A stretch of DNA of 64,000 bases from Lacihabitans sp. LS3-19 (GCF_024343575.1 NZ_RJUA01000112.1:62001-126000); one strand, 5' to 3'. Numbered from the stretch's first letter, positions 42,295-52,706 are shown. Numbers and translations are program-made. Notes: generated by a model from the letters alone, not told the origin.

Positions 42295-44238
42295 CTATCG
42301 GAGTGAATTAATATAAGCCGCAATAGTCAGAGCATCTTTTTTAGGCACCTGAGGCATGGGAGCCATCGGCGTTGCAAAATCTGGCCAGGTCTCAGGTTTT
42401 GGATTATAAATCAATGAAACTATTTTCTCATTGCTATATTTTCTTTTTGCGATATCTTTAAAAGCAGGCCCAACCACTTTTTTATCTTGTGAATGACATG
42501 CCAGACAAGTATGTTTTAGAAGTAGTGGTTTCACAGTTTCAAAACTTATTTCAGCAACTTTAGCAGTAGCAGTAGTCGCTGGCTTGCCTTTACCATCGGG
42601 TGATACAACTTCCTTTGCAGTTTTGGAAGGAGCAGCAGCTTTCGCTTTTCCAGAATTAAAAGTTTTTAATTCCGAAGTTCCAAGTTTATCTCCACTAGGA
42701 ATCGCGTTTAAGGTATAATACACTGTCGGATGAATCAATGAGTACGAATTTGAAGCCGAACGAATACCTGCCAAGTTTAGCTCATGAATATAATACGGCC
42801 TTAATCCATCCAAAACAATCCTAAGAGATTTACCATCTGCACTTAGTTTCACACCTTTTATTTTCAAATCTTCTTTGTTTACAGGTGGCGAACCATACAC
42901 AGGGTGGTGTTTATACAAGAAACTACTGGCAGTTAAACTAGCCAAATCCTCTGCCGATTTTCTATCTACAGGCATCGTAAAGTTTATCTCAAACCCGTCA
43001 GGCATTGCCTTGCAGTTCAACATTTCGAAAGGTACTTTACCATTCCAAACCAATCGCTGAAGTCCTTGATTGGCATCTCCGGCCGATCCCCAACCTCTGT
43101 TTGTTTCGCCCACAAACATAGATCCATCTGGTGAAAACACCATACGCATAACACCAGACTGAAAACCAGACCTAAAATCCCAAGTTGCACCCTGAAACTC
43201 TCCGTTCACTTTTTCCATAAACACACGCATAATCTTAGACTGTCCTTGGTCACCAATGAAAACCTGGCCTGCAAAAGGTCCAAAGTCACCTTTGGTATCA
43301 TCTCTAATTAACTCCGAGTTAGATATACCCAAAATACCATGAGGCAACCAAACCACAGGAGTTTGTACCATTGGATATTTTTCTTTTAACTCATATAGCA
43401 TCTTGAATTTTTCATCAACAACATTCTCTGGCTTTATATATTGGCCATTTGTACCTCTAACTTTTCTATTGTCTCTTTCAGCATAAAACTGGTCTTCAGT
43501 CAGTTTCACAGGAGAATTATTCTCTTTGACCCATTTCAAACTAGCTGGATGACCAGTAAATACACCTTGTTTTAAATGCCACATACCACCAGAACCCATC
43601 CAATCTCCCTGATTGTCAGTATAAAACAGCTCTCCATCTAGCATGCCCAAACCAGCTGGTGAACGCATTCCTGCTGCCCAGGGCTCATAACGACCGTCTT
43701 CATATATTTTGAAAACAGAGCCTCTAGTTTTTGCTCTAGCCTCGCCTCTCCACCATTCCTCATCACCAAAGGCCACATTGCCACTTACAAAAAAACCACC
43801 GTCAGGAGCGAGTTTTGGTCCAAAAGAATATTCATGATAATGACCAGAAACCTCCCAAGCATGCACAGTCTCATAACTGTCCGCTTTGCCGTCGCCGTTT
43901 TTGTCTGTTAGCTTGGTCAATTCGCCACGCTGAGCACAATAAAAAGAACCGTCTTTGTAAAGTAAACCAAGAACTTCATGTAGTCCAGACGCGAATTTTC
44001 TAAAATAAGGACTTCTTGAACTTGGGTTCTCAATGATCCAAATATCTCCTCTACGTGTCGCCAATGCCAGCGATCCATTAGGTATCATGGTAACTCCACC
44101 AACCTCAAGCAAAACACCTTCTGGAACAGGCAAAGTAACAATTTTATAAAAATCCTCTTCTTTGGGTGACTCTTGTGCGTTTATATTTCCAAATGCTAGA
44201 AATAATAAAGCAATTATATTTATTTTAAATTTCATCAT
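42295..44238 (-). CDS. Secreted beta-propeller protein with C-terminal cytochrome c domain
   Basis: 647 residues. A signal peptide (about 1-21) is followed by a sorbosone-dehydrogenase-like propeller (for example MIPNGSLALATRRGDIWIIE, GHYHEYSFGPKLAPDGGFFV, VFIGDQGQSKIMRVF). A linker rich in Ala/Thr/Lys leads to a class I cytochrome c domain with heme motif C578-x-x-C581-H582 (HTCLACHSQ) and probable axial Met in PMAPMPQV. Such proteins oxidise sugars or other small molecules in the periplasm and pass electrons to the chain. It is co-transcribed with the PA14/DUF1080 gene 9 bases upstream, so both probably act on one carbohydrate. Confidence 0.85.
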   Translation of the reverse strand: MMKFKINIIALLFLAFGNINAQESPKEEDFYKIVTLPVPEGVLLEVGGVTMIPNGSLALATRRGDIWIIENPSSRSPYFRKFASGLHEVLGLLYKDGSFYCAQRGELTKLTDKNGDGKADSYETVHAWEVSGHYHEYSFGPKLAPDGGFFVSGNVAFGDEEWWRGEARAKTRGSVFKIYEDGRYEPWAAGMRSPAGLGMLDGELFYTDNQGDWMGSGGMWHLKQGVFTGHPASLKWVKENNSPVKLTEDQFYAERDNRKVRGTNGQYIKPENVVDEKFKMLYELKEKYPMVQTPVVWLPHGILGISNSELIRDDTKGDFGPFAGQVFIGDQGQSKIMRVFMEKVNGEFQGATWDFRSGFQSGVMRMVFSPDGSMFVGETNRGWGSAGDANQGLQRLVWNGKVPFEMLNCKAMPDGFEINFTMPVDRKSAEDLASLTASSFLYKHHPVYGSPPVNKEDLKIKGVKLSADGKSLRIVLDGLRPYYIHELNLAGIRSASNSYSLIHPTVYYTLNAIPSGDKLGTSELKTFNSGKAKAAAPSKTAKEVVSPDGKGKPATTATAKVAEISFETVKPLLLKHTCLACHSQDKKVVGPAFKDIAKRKYSNEKIVSLIYNPKPETWPDFATPMAPMPQVPKKDALTIAAYINSLR

Positions 44239-44247
44239 TTTAATATT

Positions 44248-46053
44248 TTAGAAAATAATTGAATAGATAATTTTGGAATCTTTTGGACTTACTACCAACT
44301 CTTTCCCTCCTCTAATATTTACTTCTGAGGCATTTTCTATTTTTATAAAATAGCTTTTATTGTCTACTGCATACAAACCATCTGCAACTTTCTCTATGTT
44401 TTCTCCTTCCGCTACTCTTGCAATCAAATTTTCAGGATTTGAAATCGAAATTTCTCTTGAAAGCATTTTATTATCAGCTATTCTGATCTTATCTTCTACT
44501 TTAGTTCCCTTTAAAAGGTATTTGAAAGTAGGTAAATCATTTTCGTCTAAATCATAACCTAAAGGTCTAAATCCTGACCCAACCGTATCGGACGGCCAAG
44601 TTGGAGTACCATTTTTTGACAATAGCAAGCTATGATTGAATTTAGTAAGACTACCTAAAGGCTTTGAAGATCCATCGCCGCGGTCTTCCCACATAGGCGT
44701 AGCATCCAAAAACTTCCCTTTCCAAGCTTGCACAATTGCCCCTTTGTCGAGGTCATAGGTATAATGCATATTTTCGGGTGAACCTACAGAAATAGCATGC
44801 ACAATTCTAAAGTTTTTATCTTCTGGGTTCTTTTTAAAATCTATAAAACTTCTCAAGTTGGTGTTGTTGTCTGCTAAAATTATTATAGGATCGCTGGGTT
44901 TTGAAGCTATCATAGAACCTACCACATGGTGAGGAGTAGACCTAAATCCAGGCCCTTCAGACCAAAAACCTAATGTTGGTTTTATCCAACCATCGCGTTT
45001 ATTATTAAAAATCTCAAATGTATGTTCTCCTGCAGTCAAGTCAATACTGGCATTACGTTGTTGAGAGGCCACTGTCCAGTTATTGCCTAAAATCTCTTTA
45101 CCGTCAATTTTCAAAGTACTGTTACCTCCCAATTGTGTATAAAAAGTATATTTTCCTGAAAACGGAGCTGTGTATTTACCGTTGATGACAAAAACATAGT
45201 CGTTTTGATTTTTAGTAACTTCCCAAGTTAAATCATCCGTTTTTCCACTTTCATCTATTTTGAGTTTAGATAGGTCAGCATCATGCATAAAACTTCCATA
45301 GTAAACTTTGTAGCTCAAATTAGAAACTTTGCCAGCAACCTTATCAAATTTGTTAATAATAATGTTTTTAAAGGCAACCGAACCATGATCTCCTTGAATT
45401 CTGATGGGTCCAGACTTGGCTTCTTCTTGAGAAATACTTCCCCTTGTCACTCCAGACATCTCCACATTCTCGTGTATGATCAAGCCGTTTAATTTTATAT
45501 AAATTATTTTAGCATTGGATATTTTAGCACCTGAGGCATCAAACTTAGGAGCTTGAAAGGATATTTTCATATTATTCCAAAGTCCTGGAGCTTTGTAGGT
45601 ATTGGCTCTGGGAGCATAACCTTCGTAACCTTTTTGTCCTTCAGGTTTGCTATCATTCCAACGCTCGTAAATCCCTCCACAATCATTATATTTCGGTGTT
45701 TTCACTCCCCAAGAATCAAACAATTGAATTTCATATCTGCCTTGTAGATAAACACCAGAATTGGACCCTTTGGCCAACATAAAATCAAATTCAAGGTCCA
45801 CATCGCCATGTTCTAACTTTGTAAAAAGCTCATAGTCCATCCCATATTTTCCTTGCTCATGCTCGCACAATAAAATGCTTTTACCTGGCGAAAAGCTCAT
45901 GGTGTTTTTTTTGTCAATATCTGCATATACATCACCAACAATTTTCCAATTGCTTGATTTTATTACAAATTCAGAGAGGTCATTTAAAGGAATAGGTGAT
46001 TGACCAAAAATTATATTTTGGGATAAAACCAAAACGAGAATTATTTTTTTCAT
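44248..46053 (-). CDS. Secreted DUF1080 + PA14 domain protein
   Basis: 601 residues from the ATG at 46053, chosen because it begins the signal peptide (MKKIILVLVLSQNIIFGQSP). The N-terminal DUF1080/LamG-like domain (about 25-235) contains FMLAKGSNSGVYLQGRYEIQ and KSGPIRIQGDHGSVAFKNII. A PA14 domain follows (about 245-385; YTAPFSGKYTFYTQLGGNST, KIDGKEILGN), then a propeller-like C-terminal region. DUF1080 proteins bind or cleave glycosides, and PA14 domains often bind carbohydrate. First gene of the unit with the cytochrome c protein. Confidence 0.85.
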   Translation of the reverse strand: MKKIILVLVLSQNIIFGQSPIPLNDLSEFVIKSSNWKIVGDVYADIDKKNTMSFSPGKSILLCEHEQGKYGMDYELFTKLEHGDVDLEFDFMLAKGSNSGVYLQGRYEIQLFDSWGVKTPKYNDCGGIYERWNDSKPEGQKGYEGYAPRANTYKAPGLWNNMKISFQAPKFDASGAKISNAKIIYIKLNGLIIHENVEMSGVTRGSISQEEAKSGPIRIQGDHGSVAFKNIIINKFDKVAGKVSNLSYKVYYGSFMHDADLSKLKIDESGKTDDLTWEVTKNQNDYVFVINGKYTAPFSGKYTFYTQLGGNSTLKIDGKEILGNNWTVASQQRNASIDLTAGEHTFEIFNNKRDGWIKPTLGFWSEGPGFRSTPHHVVGSMIASKPSDPIIILADNNTNLRSFIDFKKNPEDKNFRIVHAISVGSPENMHYTYDLDKGAIVQAWKGKFLDATPMWEDRGDGSSKPLGSLTKFNHSLLLSKNGTPTWPSDTVGSGFRPLGYDLDENDLPTFKYLLKGTKVEDKIRIADNKMLSREISISNPENLIARVAEGENIEKVADGLYAVDNKSYFIKIENASEVNIRGGKELVVSPKDSKIIYSIIF

Positions 46054-46463
46054 AGAAATCAATGAGTTTAAATATTGCAACAAAAATAAGGCATGGACTT
46101 CGGAGTAACAGATGTTTTTTAAAATATTTTATTAAATATTTACTGGCATCCGACTAAAATATATTTTATAAACAAATCGGTCTTGAATGGCCATTCAAGA
46201 TACTTTTTTATCTTGGGTGAAAATGACCCCCTATTTACTTTGTGTCGGCTGCCGCCTGGGCCTTCATTTTTTTTCAAAAAAAAACGAAGCAAAAAAAACA
46301 GCACCCAGCAAACTCACGCACTCAAAATTCTCTTAATCAGTAGTTTATGTTAGTAATTTTTTCGAAAGAGAATTTTGATTGCGTTCAAACAGTGCTGGCT
46401 GATATAATGAACCACATTTATTTATTTTTAATCGGATACCAGTAATTAAATATTAAAAAATGA
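46054..46463. other. Gene-free stretch with two inverted repeats and a GC-rich patch
   Basis: No gene seen. Contents: a GC-rich patch around 46243-46262 (TGTCGGCTGCCGCCTGGGCC); an inverted repeat CTTCATTTTTTTT / AAAAAAAAACGAAG (46262-46289); and ACGCA(C/A)TCAAAATTCTCTT as inverted copies at about 46316-46334 and 46366-46384 (18 of 19 positions). The arrangement resembles a small non-autonomous mobile or dispersed element; no transposase is present. Confidence 0.55.
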
Positions 46464-46500
46464 ACAAAAAAAAGACCGAAGCTATGAAACTTCGGTCTTT
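46464..46500 (-). terminator. Terminator of the atpD-atpC operon
   Basis: AAAGACCGAAG/CTTCGGTCTTT 11-base stem (46471-46500) with T8 on the minus strand, 19 bases after the atpC stop. Confidence 0.92.
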
Positions 46501-46518
46501 AAATATATTTAATCTGTT

Positions 46519-46761
46519 TTAAATAACAGCTTCAGCTAATACTAAAACCTTGTTATTCAATACTTGTAAAACTCCACCGTCAACTTTGATAGTTTCTTTT
46601 TTGTTTCCAATTTCATAAACCAAGTCTCCAGTTTTCAAAGTTGAAACCATGGGAGCGTGATCTTTTAAAACTTGAAATTGCCCATTTTTACCAGGTAAAA
46701 TGACTGCATCAACTTCGCCATTAAAAACGTTTTTCTCAGGAGTTATTATTTCTAAATTCAT
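46519..46761 (-). CDS. atpC: F-type ATP synthase epsilon subunit
   Basis: 80 residues: only the N-terminal beta-sandwich (MNLEIITPEKNVFNGEVDAV, GKNGQFQVLKDHAPMVSTLK, VDGGVLQVLNNKVLVLAEAV). The C-terminal helical hairpin is absent, as is usual in Bacteroidota. It couples the central stalk to the rotor in F1. It is separated from atpD by a four-helix-bundle gene, so its expression may depend on readthrough of that insert. Confidence 0.93.
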   Translation of the reverse strand: MNLEIITPEKNVFNGEVDAVILPGKNGQFQVLKDHAPMVSTLKTGDLVYEIGNKKETIKVDGGVLQVLNNKVLVLAEAVI

Positions 46762-46764
46762 TTC

Positions 46765-46780
46765 GTTAATTAGTTAATTT
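46765..46780. repeat. Left copy of an imperfect inverted repeat flanking the insert
   Basis: GTTAATTAGTTAATT here is the inverted counterpart of AATTAGCTAATTAAC at 47204-47218 (14 of 15 positions). A related GATTAGTTAATTT copy is at about 46791-46803. Confidence 0.6.
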
Positions 46781-46819
46781 CTAATGTGTTGATTAGTTAA
46801 TTTAACTAAAACACTTAAA

Positions 46820-47158
46820 CTATTTTGATTTACTTGTGGCAATTATTTTTGTTAAAATCTTACCTATTTCATTTATTAATTCTAACAATTTGTCTGATTC
46901 CGGATAACTAGGAGCGAATTTACAAATTCTTAACCAATAATTTGTTTCGTTTGCTTCTTTTGCTGCTATCTTCATTTTATGAATAAAATCAGCCTTACTT
47001 TCTGCATTTTGAGCTTCAACCACATTGGCACCAATACTAGTTCCAGATTTTAATAGTTGATTTGCTACTACAAATTTTTTGCTTCCTTCTAAAATTTCAC
47101 AAAAAGTAATAACGTCAAGAGAAAATTGAAATGTTTTGTCTACAATTGGATTGTTCAT
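46820..47158 (-). CDS. Four-helix-bundle (S23/IVS-type) protein inserted between atpD and atpC
   Basis: 112 residues, typical of the family. KTFQFSLDVITFCEILEGSK, LLKSGTSIGANVVEAQNAES and FIHKMKIAAKEANETNYWLR are its signature segments. Homologues are encoded in intervening sequences of 23S rRNA genes or scattered between genes in Bacteroidota; function unclear. Here it separates two ATP synthase genes that are normally adjacent. The insert is bounded by imperfect inverted repeats that almost touch the atpC start and the atpD stop. Confidence 0.9.
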   Translation of the reverse strand: MNNPIVDKTFQFSLDVITFCEILEGSKKFVVANQLLKSGTSIGANVVEAQNAESKADFIHKMKIAAKEANETNYWLRICKFAPSYPESDKLLELINEIGKILTKIIATSKSK

Positions 47159-47203
47159 AATTTTTAAATTTTTATTTCAAAACTAAAAATTAACAAATTA
47201 ATC

Positions 47204-47218
47204 AATTAGCTAATTAAC
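47204..47218. repeat. Right copy of the inverted repeat flanking the insert
   Basis: AATTAGCTAATTAAC, 3 bases from the atpD stop codon; pairs with 46765-46779. Confidence 0.6.
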
Positions 47219-47221
47219 ATA

Positions 47222-48727
<1,506 letters not shown>

Positions 48728-48767
48728 TTATGAAATATTTAAAATTAATCTACTGATTTTTGGACTG

Positions 48768-48798
48768 CAAAATTATAAATTCTGCATGATAAAACAAA
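48768..48798 (-). promoter_or_regulatory. Promoter of atpD
   Basis: Minus strand: TTTG (48798-48795), 19 bases, TAATTTTG (48775-48768) followed by C. Confidence 0.7.
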
Positions 48799-48946
48799 TT
48801 TGAATCGAGTCTTTTTTGTATTTTTTTTAGAGAATCACAAATAAAAGGCTCTTTTTATTGGAAGAAACTATGAAATGCATTTTTTAAATTGTAATTCATT
48901 TGGAATAATTAATCAAGCAATTTATTATTTCAACAACATTCATTCA

Positions 48947-48973
48947 AAAAAAAAGCTTGCCTAGGCAAGCTTT
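48947..48973 (-). terminator. Terminator of the DksA-like gene, overlapping its stop codon
   Basis: Perfect palindrome AAAGCTTGCCTAGGCAAGCTTT (as two 11-base arms, 48952-48973) followed by T-run on the minus strand. The last arm includes part of the gene's TAA. Confidence 0.85.
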
Positions 48974-49361
48974 AAGATGCTTTCATTTTAGCTTCTATGG
49001 TCTGCTGTGTATGAGGCACAGCTCTCAATCTTTCCTTAGGTATTAACTTACCAGAATCTTTACAAATTCCATAAGTTCCGTTTTTCAACCTTATTAAAGC
49101 TGCCTCAAGTTGAGACGCGAATTTCTGTAATCTTGCCGCAGATTGACTCAATTGTTCTTTTTCTCGAACATCCGCTCCGTCTTCCAAAGTTTTAGAACCA
49201 ACTGCTGTGTTATCAGTACCATTATCGTTTTTCCTACTCAACGTTTCTTTAATAAAATTCACTTCGTTGTAAGTAGCAGCCAACTTTTTGTTGATGATTT
49301 CTTCAAACTCTGCCAATTCGGTTTCCGAATATCTTGTTCTTTCTTCTGTTGAATTAGCCAT
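48972..49361 (-). CDS. DksA/TraR-family protein with degenerate zinc site
   Basis: 129 residues. An N-terminal coiled coil (about 15-90) is followed by the DksA C-terminal motif, here NGTYGICKDSGKLIPKERLR, then AVPHTQQTIEAK. Of the usual four zinc cysteines only one remains. Zinc-less versions are common in Bacteroidota. DksA-type proteins bind RNA polymerase in its secondary channel and tune transcription, often with ppGpp; whether this one does so is unproven. Confidence 0.87.
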   Translation of the reverse strand: MANSTEERTRYSETELAEFEEIINKKLAATYNEVNFIKETLSRKNDNGTDNTAVGSKTLEDGADVREKEQLSQSAARLQKFASQLEAALIRLKNGTYGICKDSGKLIPKERLRAVPHTQQTIEAKMKAS

Positions 49362-49720
49362 AATTAAAAATAATTTTTTGGGTTGTTAATAAGTAGACAG
49401 TTAAATTTCCCGCAAATATAAGTTATTTAAAAAAACTAGCAATATTTTTTTTAAACATTCCTGAAGTTGTTCATATTCAAACAGGTATATTTAATTTATC
49501 AAAAGGTATCATTTTATGAAATTGAGCCAAGAAAAAACAAATCCAAGAAATTTCAATCGCTTTAATTTGAAAAAAATTTTCAATTCTTTTTTGAACTTTA
49601 TCCAATATTTTCATCTGAAAAATCGGCGAAACACCTTTTAAAATAAGTAAATTTCAGCATTTATCAATAGGAAAATATTTAGGAAAAATATGACATTTAA
49701 CAGAATCAAAGTATTTTGTC
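49362..49720. other. Gene-free stretch upstream of gdhA
   Basis: About 360 bases of AT-rich sequence between the divergent DksA-like and glutamate dehydrogenase genes. Apart from the -7 box at its end I see no hairpin, repeat or gene. Confidence 0.5.
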
Positions 49721-49728
49721 TAAGTTTG
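49721..49728 (+). promoter_or_regulatory. -7 box for gdhA
   Basis: TAAGTTTG (followed by C), 28 bases before the ATG at 49757. Confidence 0.5.
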
Positions 49729-49756
49729 CACCAAAATATAAATTTTATATAAAAAT

Positions 49757-51034
49757 ATGACCTATTTAGAGCCGGCTCCTATAAAGGACAAAGAGAATCC
49801 TTTAGAGTCCATGATGTCTAGGTTTGACGCCGCAGTAAAAATCCTTGGCATTAGTGACGAAATGTACAACATACTTAAAGTACCTGCCCGCCAAGTTATA
49901 GTGGGACTACCAGTTACGATGGATAATGGCAAAATCGAAGTTTTTGAAGGCTACAGAGTACTACACTCCAACATTCTCGGCCCAGGAAAAGGTGGAATCA
50001 GACTAGATCCAGATGTTACACTTGACGAAGTAAGAGCACTTGCCGCTTGGATGACTTGGAAATGTGCAGTAGTAGACATACCTTATGGTGGAGCCAAAGG
50101 AGGCATTGCTTGTAATCCTCGCACAATGTCAGCTGGCGAAATCGAAAGATTGATTCGTGCTTACACAATTTCAATGTTAGATATCTTTGGACCAGACAAA
50201 GACATACCAGCACCAGACATGGGCACAGGTCCACGAGAAATGGCTTGGCTAATGGACGAATACTCTAAAGCAAAAGGAATGACAACCCAGGCGGTTGTAA
50301 CTGGAAAACCATTGGTATTAGGTGGTTCACTTGGCAGAACAGAAGCTACAGGTAGAGGCGTAATGGTTTCTGCATTGTCAGGCATGGAAAAACTCAAACT
50401 CAATCCATACAGAGCTACAGCAGCTGTTCAGGGTTTTGGAAATGTGGGTTCGCATGCTGCAATATTATTACATGAAAAAGGGGTTTCTATAAATGGTATC
50501 AGTGATATCAGTGGAGCATATTATAATGATAAAGGCATAGACATTGCTAAGGCTGTAGAATATAGAAATGCAAACAATGGAACCTTAGAAGGATTTGATG
50601 GAGCAGAAAAAATAGATGCAGAGGAATTGTTGTTTTTGCCAGTTGACTTATTGGTTCCTGCAGCCAAAGAGGATGTTATAACTAAAAATAACGCCGCCAA
50701 AATTCAGGCAAAAATGATAGTGGAAGGTGCAAATGGACCTACTTCTGCTAAAGCGGATGATATAATAAATGAAAAAGGCATAATGGTAGTGCCAGATATT
50801 TTGGCCAATGCAGGTGGTGTAACAGTTTCTTACTTTGAATGGGTTCAAAACCGAATAGGCTACAAATGGACCCTTGACAGAATTAATAGAAGAAGCGACA
50901 GAGCCATGAAAGATGCATTCAATAATGTGTTTGCTATTTCTCAGAAATACAATGTACCGATGAGATTAGCTGCATATATATTGGCAATCGACAAAGTTTC
51001 TAGTTCGTACAAATTCAGAGGTGGATACGGTTGA
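49757..51034 (+). CDS. gdhA: Glu/Leu/Phe/Val-type dehydrogenase, probably glutamate dehydrogenase
   Basis: 425 residues. The substrate-binding GPGKGGIRLDPDVTLDEVRA with Lys, catalytic Lys in KCAVVDIPYGGAKGG, and the NAD(P)-binding VQGFGNVGSHAAILLHEKG are present. The length and the GGSLGRTEATGRGV segment fit hexameric glutamate dehydrogenases of about 420 residues. It would interconvert glutamate and 2-oxoglutarate plus ammonium. Single-gene unit with strong terminator. Confidence 0.9.
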   Translation: MTYLEPAPIKDKENPLESMMSRFDAAVKILGISDEMYNILKVPARQVIVGLPVTMDNGKIEVFEGYRVLHSNILGPGKGGIRLDPDVTLDEVRALAAWMTWKCAVVDIPYGGAKGGIACNPRTMSAGEIERLIRAYTISMLDIFGPDKDIPAPDMGTGPREMAWLMDEYSKAKGMTTQAVVTGKPLVLGGSLGRTEATGRGVMVSALSGMEKLKLNPYRATAAVQGFGNVGSHAAILLHEKGVSINGISDISGAYYNDKGIDIAKAVEYRNANNGTLEGFDGAEKIDAEELLFLPVDLLVPAAKEDVITKNNAAKIQAKMIVEGANGPTSAKADDIINEKGIMVVPDILANAGGVTVSYFEWVQNRIGYKWTLDRINRRSDRAMKDAFNNVFAISQKYNVPMRLAAYILAIDKVSSSYKFRGGYG

Positions 51035-51058
51035 TATTCAGTAAAATTTAAGACTTTG

Positions 51059-51095
51059 AAAGACGCTTTAGAATAACAAAAGCGTCTTTTTTTTT
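51059..51095 (+). terminator. Terminator of gdhA
   Basis: AAAGACGCTTT/AAAGCGTCTTT 11-base stem with T9 tail. Confidence 0.93.
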
Positions 51096-51128
51096 GTTGA
51101 ATTGATTAAGATTGATTTCATAAAATTC

Positions 51129-51136
51129 TACCTTTG
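51129..51136 (+). promoter_or_regulatory. -7 box for the SDR gene
   Basis: TACCTTTG (followed by C), 23 bases before the ATG at 51160. Confidence 0.5.
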
Positions 51137-51159
51137 CACCAAATTTATCTAAATTAAAA

Positions 51160-51957
51160 ATGAGTGAGCTAAAGAATAAAATAGTTTGGATAACAGGAGC
51201 CTCATCGGGTATAGGAGAAGCAACAGCCTACGTAATGGCAAAAGAGGGCTCAAAGCTAGTTCTTTCGGCCAGGAGAAAAGACGAACTCGAAAAAGTAAAA
51301 CAAAATTGTGGTTTGCCAGATGGTGATGTTTTGGTGTTACCGCTAGATGTAGAAGATTTTGAAAAGATTAAAGAAGCGACGCAATCTGTAATAGCAAAAT
51401 TCGGCAAAATAGATTTGTTATTTAACAATGCCGGAATATCACAAAGGGGCGATGTTTTAACCACAAGCATGGAGGTTTATCAAAGGATTATCAATATTAA
51501 CTTCTTGGGAGTTATAGCTTTAACAAAAGCTGTTTTGCCTTATATGATTAATCAAAACAGCGGACATATAGTAGTAACAAGTAGTGTTTCAGGTAAACTT
51601 GGCACTCCTCTACGCTCAGGATACAGTGCCACCAAACATGCTTTGCATGGCTTTTTTGATTCTTTACGAGCTGAAGTTTATAGAAACAACATCCAAGTTA
51701 CCTTGGTGTGCCCTGGTTATATCAACACCAACATTTCTTTAAATGCCTTGTCATCAGACGGTTCGAAACATGGAAAGATGGACACTAACCAACAAAACGG
51801 CGTGCCAGCAGACATTTGTGCTCAAAAAATAGTGGCAGGAATAAGAAATAATAAAAGCGAAATTTATATTGGTGGAAAAGAAGTATTAGGTGTATATTTG
51901 AAACGTTTTTTTCCTAAAATATTAGAAAAAATTGTATTAAAACAAGCACCAAAGTAA
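51160..51957 (+). CDS. SDR family oxidoreductase (classical)
   Basis: 265 residues. The cofactor loop TGASSGIGEA (about 11-20), NNAG in LLFNNAGISQRG, catalytic Ser in VTSSVSGKLG, and Tyr-x3-Lys in GYSATKHALHGF are complete. The C-terminal basic tail KRFFPKILEKIVLKQ suggests membrane association, similar to DHRS7B-type reductases. The substrate is unknown. It is followed by a SixA-like phosphatase gene 21 bases downstream. Confidence 0.9.
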   Translation: MSELKNKIVWITGASSGIGEATAYVMAKEGSKLVLSARRKDELEKVKQNCGLPDGDVLVLPLDVEDFEKIKEATQSVIAKFGKIDLLFNNAGISQRGDVLTTSMEVYQRIININFLGVIALTKAVLPYMINQNSGHIVVTSSVSGKLGTPLRSGYSATKHALHGFFDSLRAEVYRNNIQVTLVCPGYINTNISLNALSSDGSKHGKMDTNQQNGVPADICAQKIVAGIRNNKSEIYIGGKEVLGVYLKRFFPKILEKIVLKQAPK

Positions 51958-51978
51958 ACACGATAAGAAATTAAATCA

Positions 51979-52485
51979 ATGGAAAAAAATCTACTTTTAA
52001 TCAGACACGCTACTGCCGAAGACGTAACCAACTCTTCAATGGTTAGAGACTTTGACAGAGAACTAACCTCGCGAGGTATAATGGAATCTGCGAGAATGGG
52101 GAAACATTTACGTGAAGCCGGAATTGTAGTAGATGCTATTTATTGTAGTCCAGCTGCAAGAACCAATGCGACTGCAAACCTGATAGCTGAACAACTAAAA
52201 TTTGACACTGACAATGTCGAAAATTCTGACAAACTATACGGTAGTGGACCGAGAGGATATTTAGCTCTACTAAATGAACTTTCAGAAGATAACAATACTG
52301 TCATTATTGTAGGTCACAACCCAGACATTTCTTTTTTTGCGGATTACCTTTCGAGTGATGACTGCGGTGGCAGTATGAGCAAAGCTACAGCAATCTATTT
52401 GAAGTTTGAAGACTTAGCTTGGGCAGAAATCTCTCAGAAATCAGGAAGTTTAGTCAAAAGAACAGATGTAAAAGAGTTAAGTTAA
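51979..52485 (+). CDS. SixA-like histidine phosphatase
   Basis: 168 residues. Catalytic RH at residues 9-10 (LLIRHATAED) and the second His in IVGHNPDISFFADYL identify the histidine phosphatase branch. SixA removes phosphate from phosphohistidine on phosphotransfer proteins; the target here is unknown. It is part of a run with the SDR gene and the 45-residue membrane protein that starts 2 bases after its stop. Confidence 0.88.
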   Translation: MEKNLLLIRHATAEDVTNSSMVRDFDRELTSRGIMESARMGKHLREAGIVVDAIYCSPAARTNATANLIAEQLKFDTDNVENSDKLYGSGPRGYLALLNELSEDNNTVIIVGHNPDISFFADYLSSDDCGGSMSKATAIYLKFEDLAWAEISQKSGSLVKRTDVKELS

Positions 52486-52487
52486 TT

Positions 52488-52625
52488 ATGAAGAACAATA
52501 AACTTTTCAAAATCATTTTCGTTTTGTTTGTAGTTGCCGTGATAATCGTTTTAATAGACATGGCGAGACAAACTACTGCTCCATGGAACAAAAAGAAACA
52601 GCTCGAGAGAGCAATCCAGAAATAG
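52488..52625 (+). CDS. 45-residue single-pass membrane protein
   Basis: It begins MKNNKLFKIIFVLFVVAVII and has one membrane helix (about 8-23) and a basic C-terminus (WNKKKQLERAIQK). The ATG at 52488 is 2 bases after the phosphatase stop, so it is probably translated by coupling. No family recognised. Confidence 0.6.
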   Translation: MKNNKLFKIIFVLFVVAVIIVLIDMARQTTAPWNKKKQLERAIQK

Positions 52626-52649
52626 CTAAAGCCTTCAATTTTTAGCAAA

Positions 52650-52686
52650 AAAAAGACTGTATTCCTGAAAATCAAGAATACAGTCT
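52650..52686 (-). terminator. Terminator of the GbsR gene
   Basis: AGACTGTATTC/GAATACAGTCT 11-base stem (52654-52664 with 52676-52686) with T8 on the minus strand; may also stop the convergent SDR operon. Confidence 0.88.
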
Positions 52687-52706
52687 GATTTAAAACCCCA
52701 AAAAAA

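Noticed and set aside
46243-46384. Complete insertion sequence
   Set aside because: Inverted repeats are present but there is no transposase ORF between or beside them.
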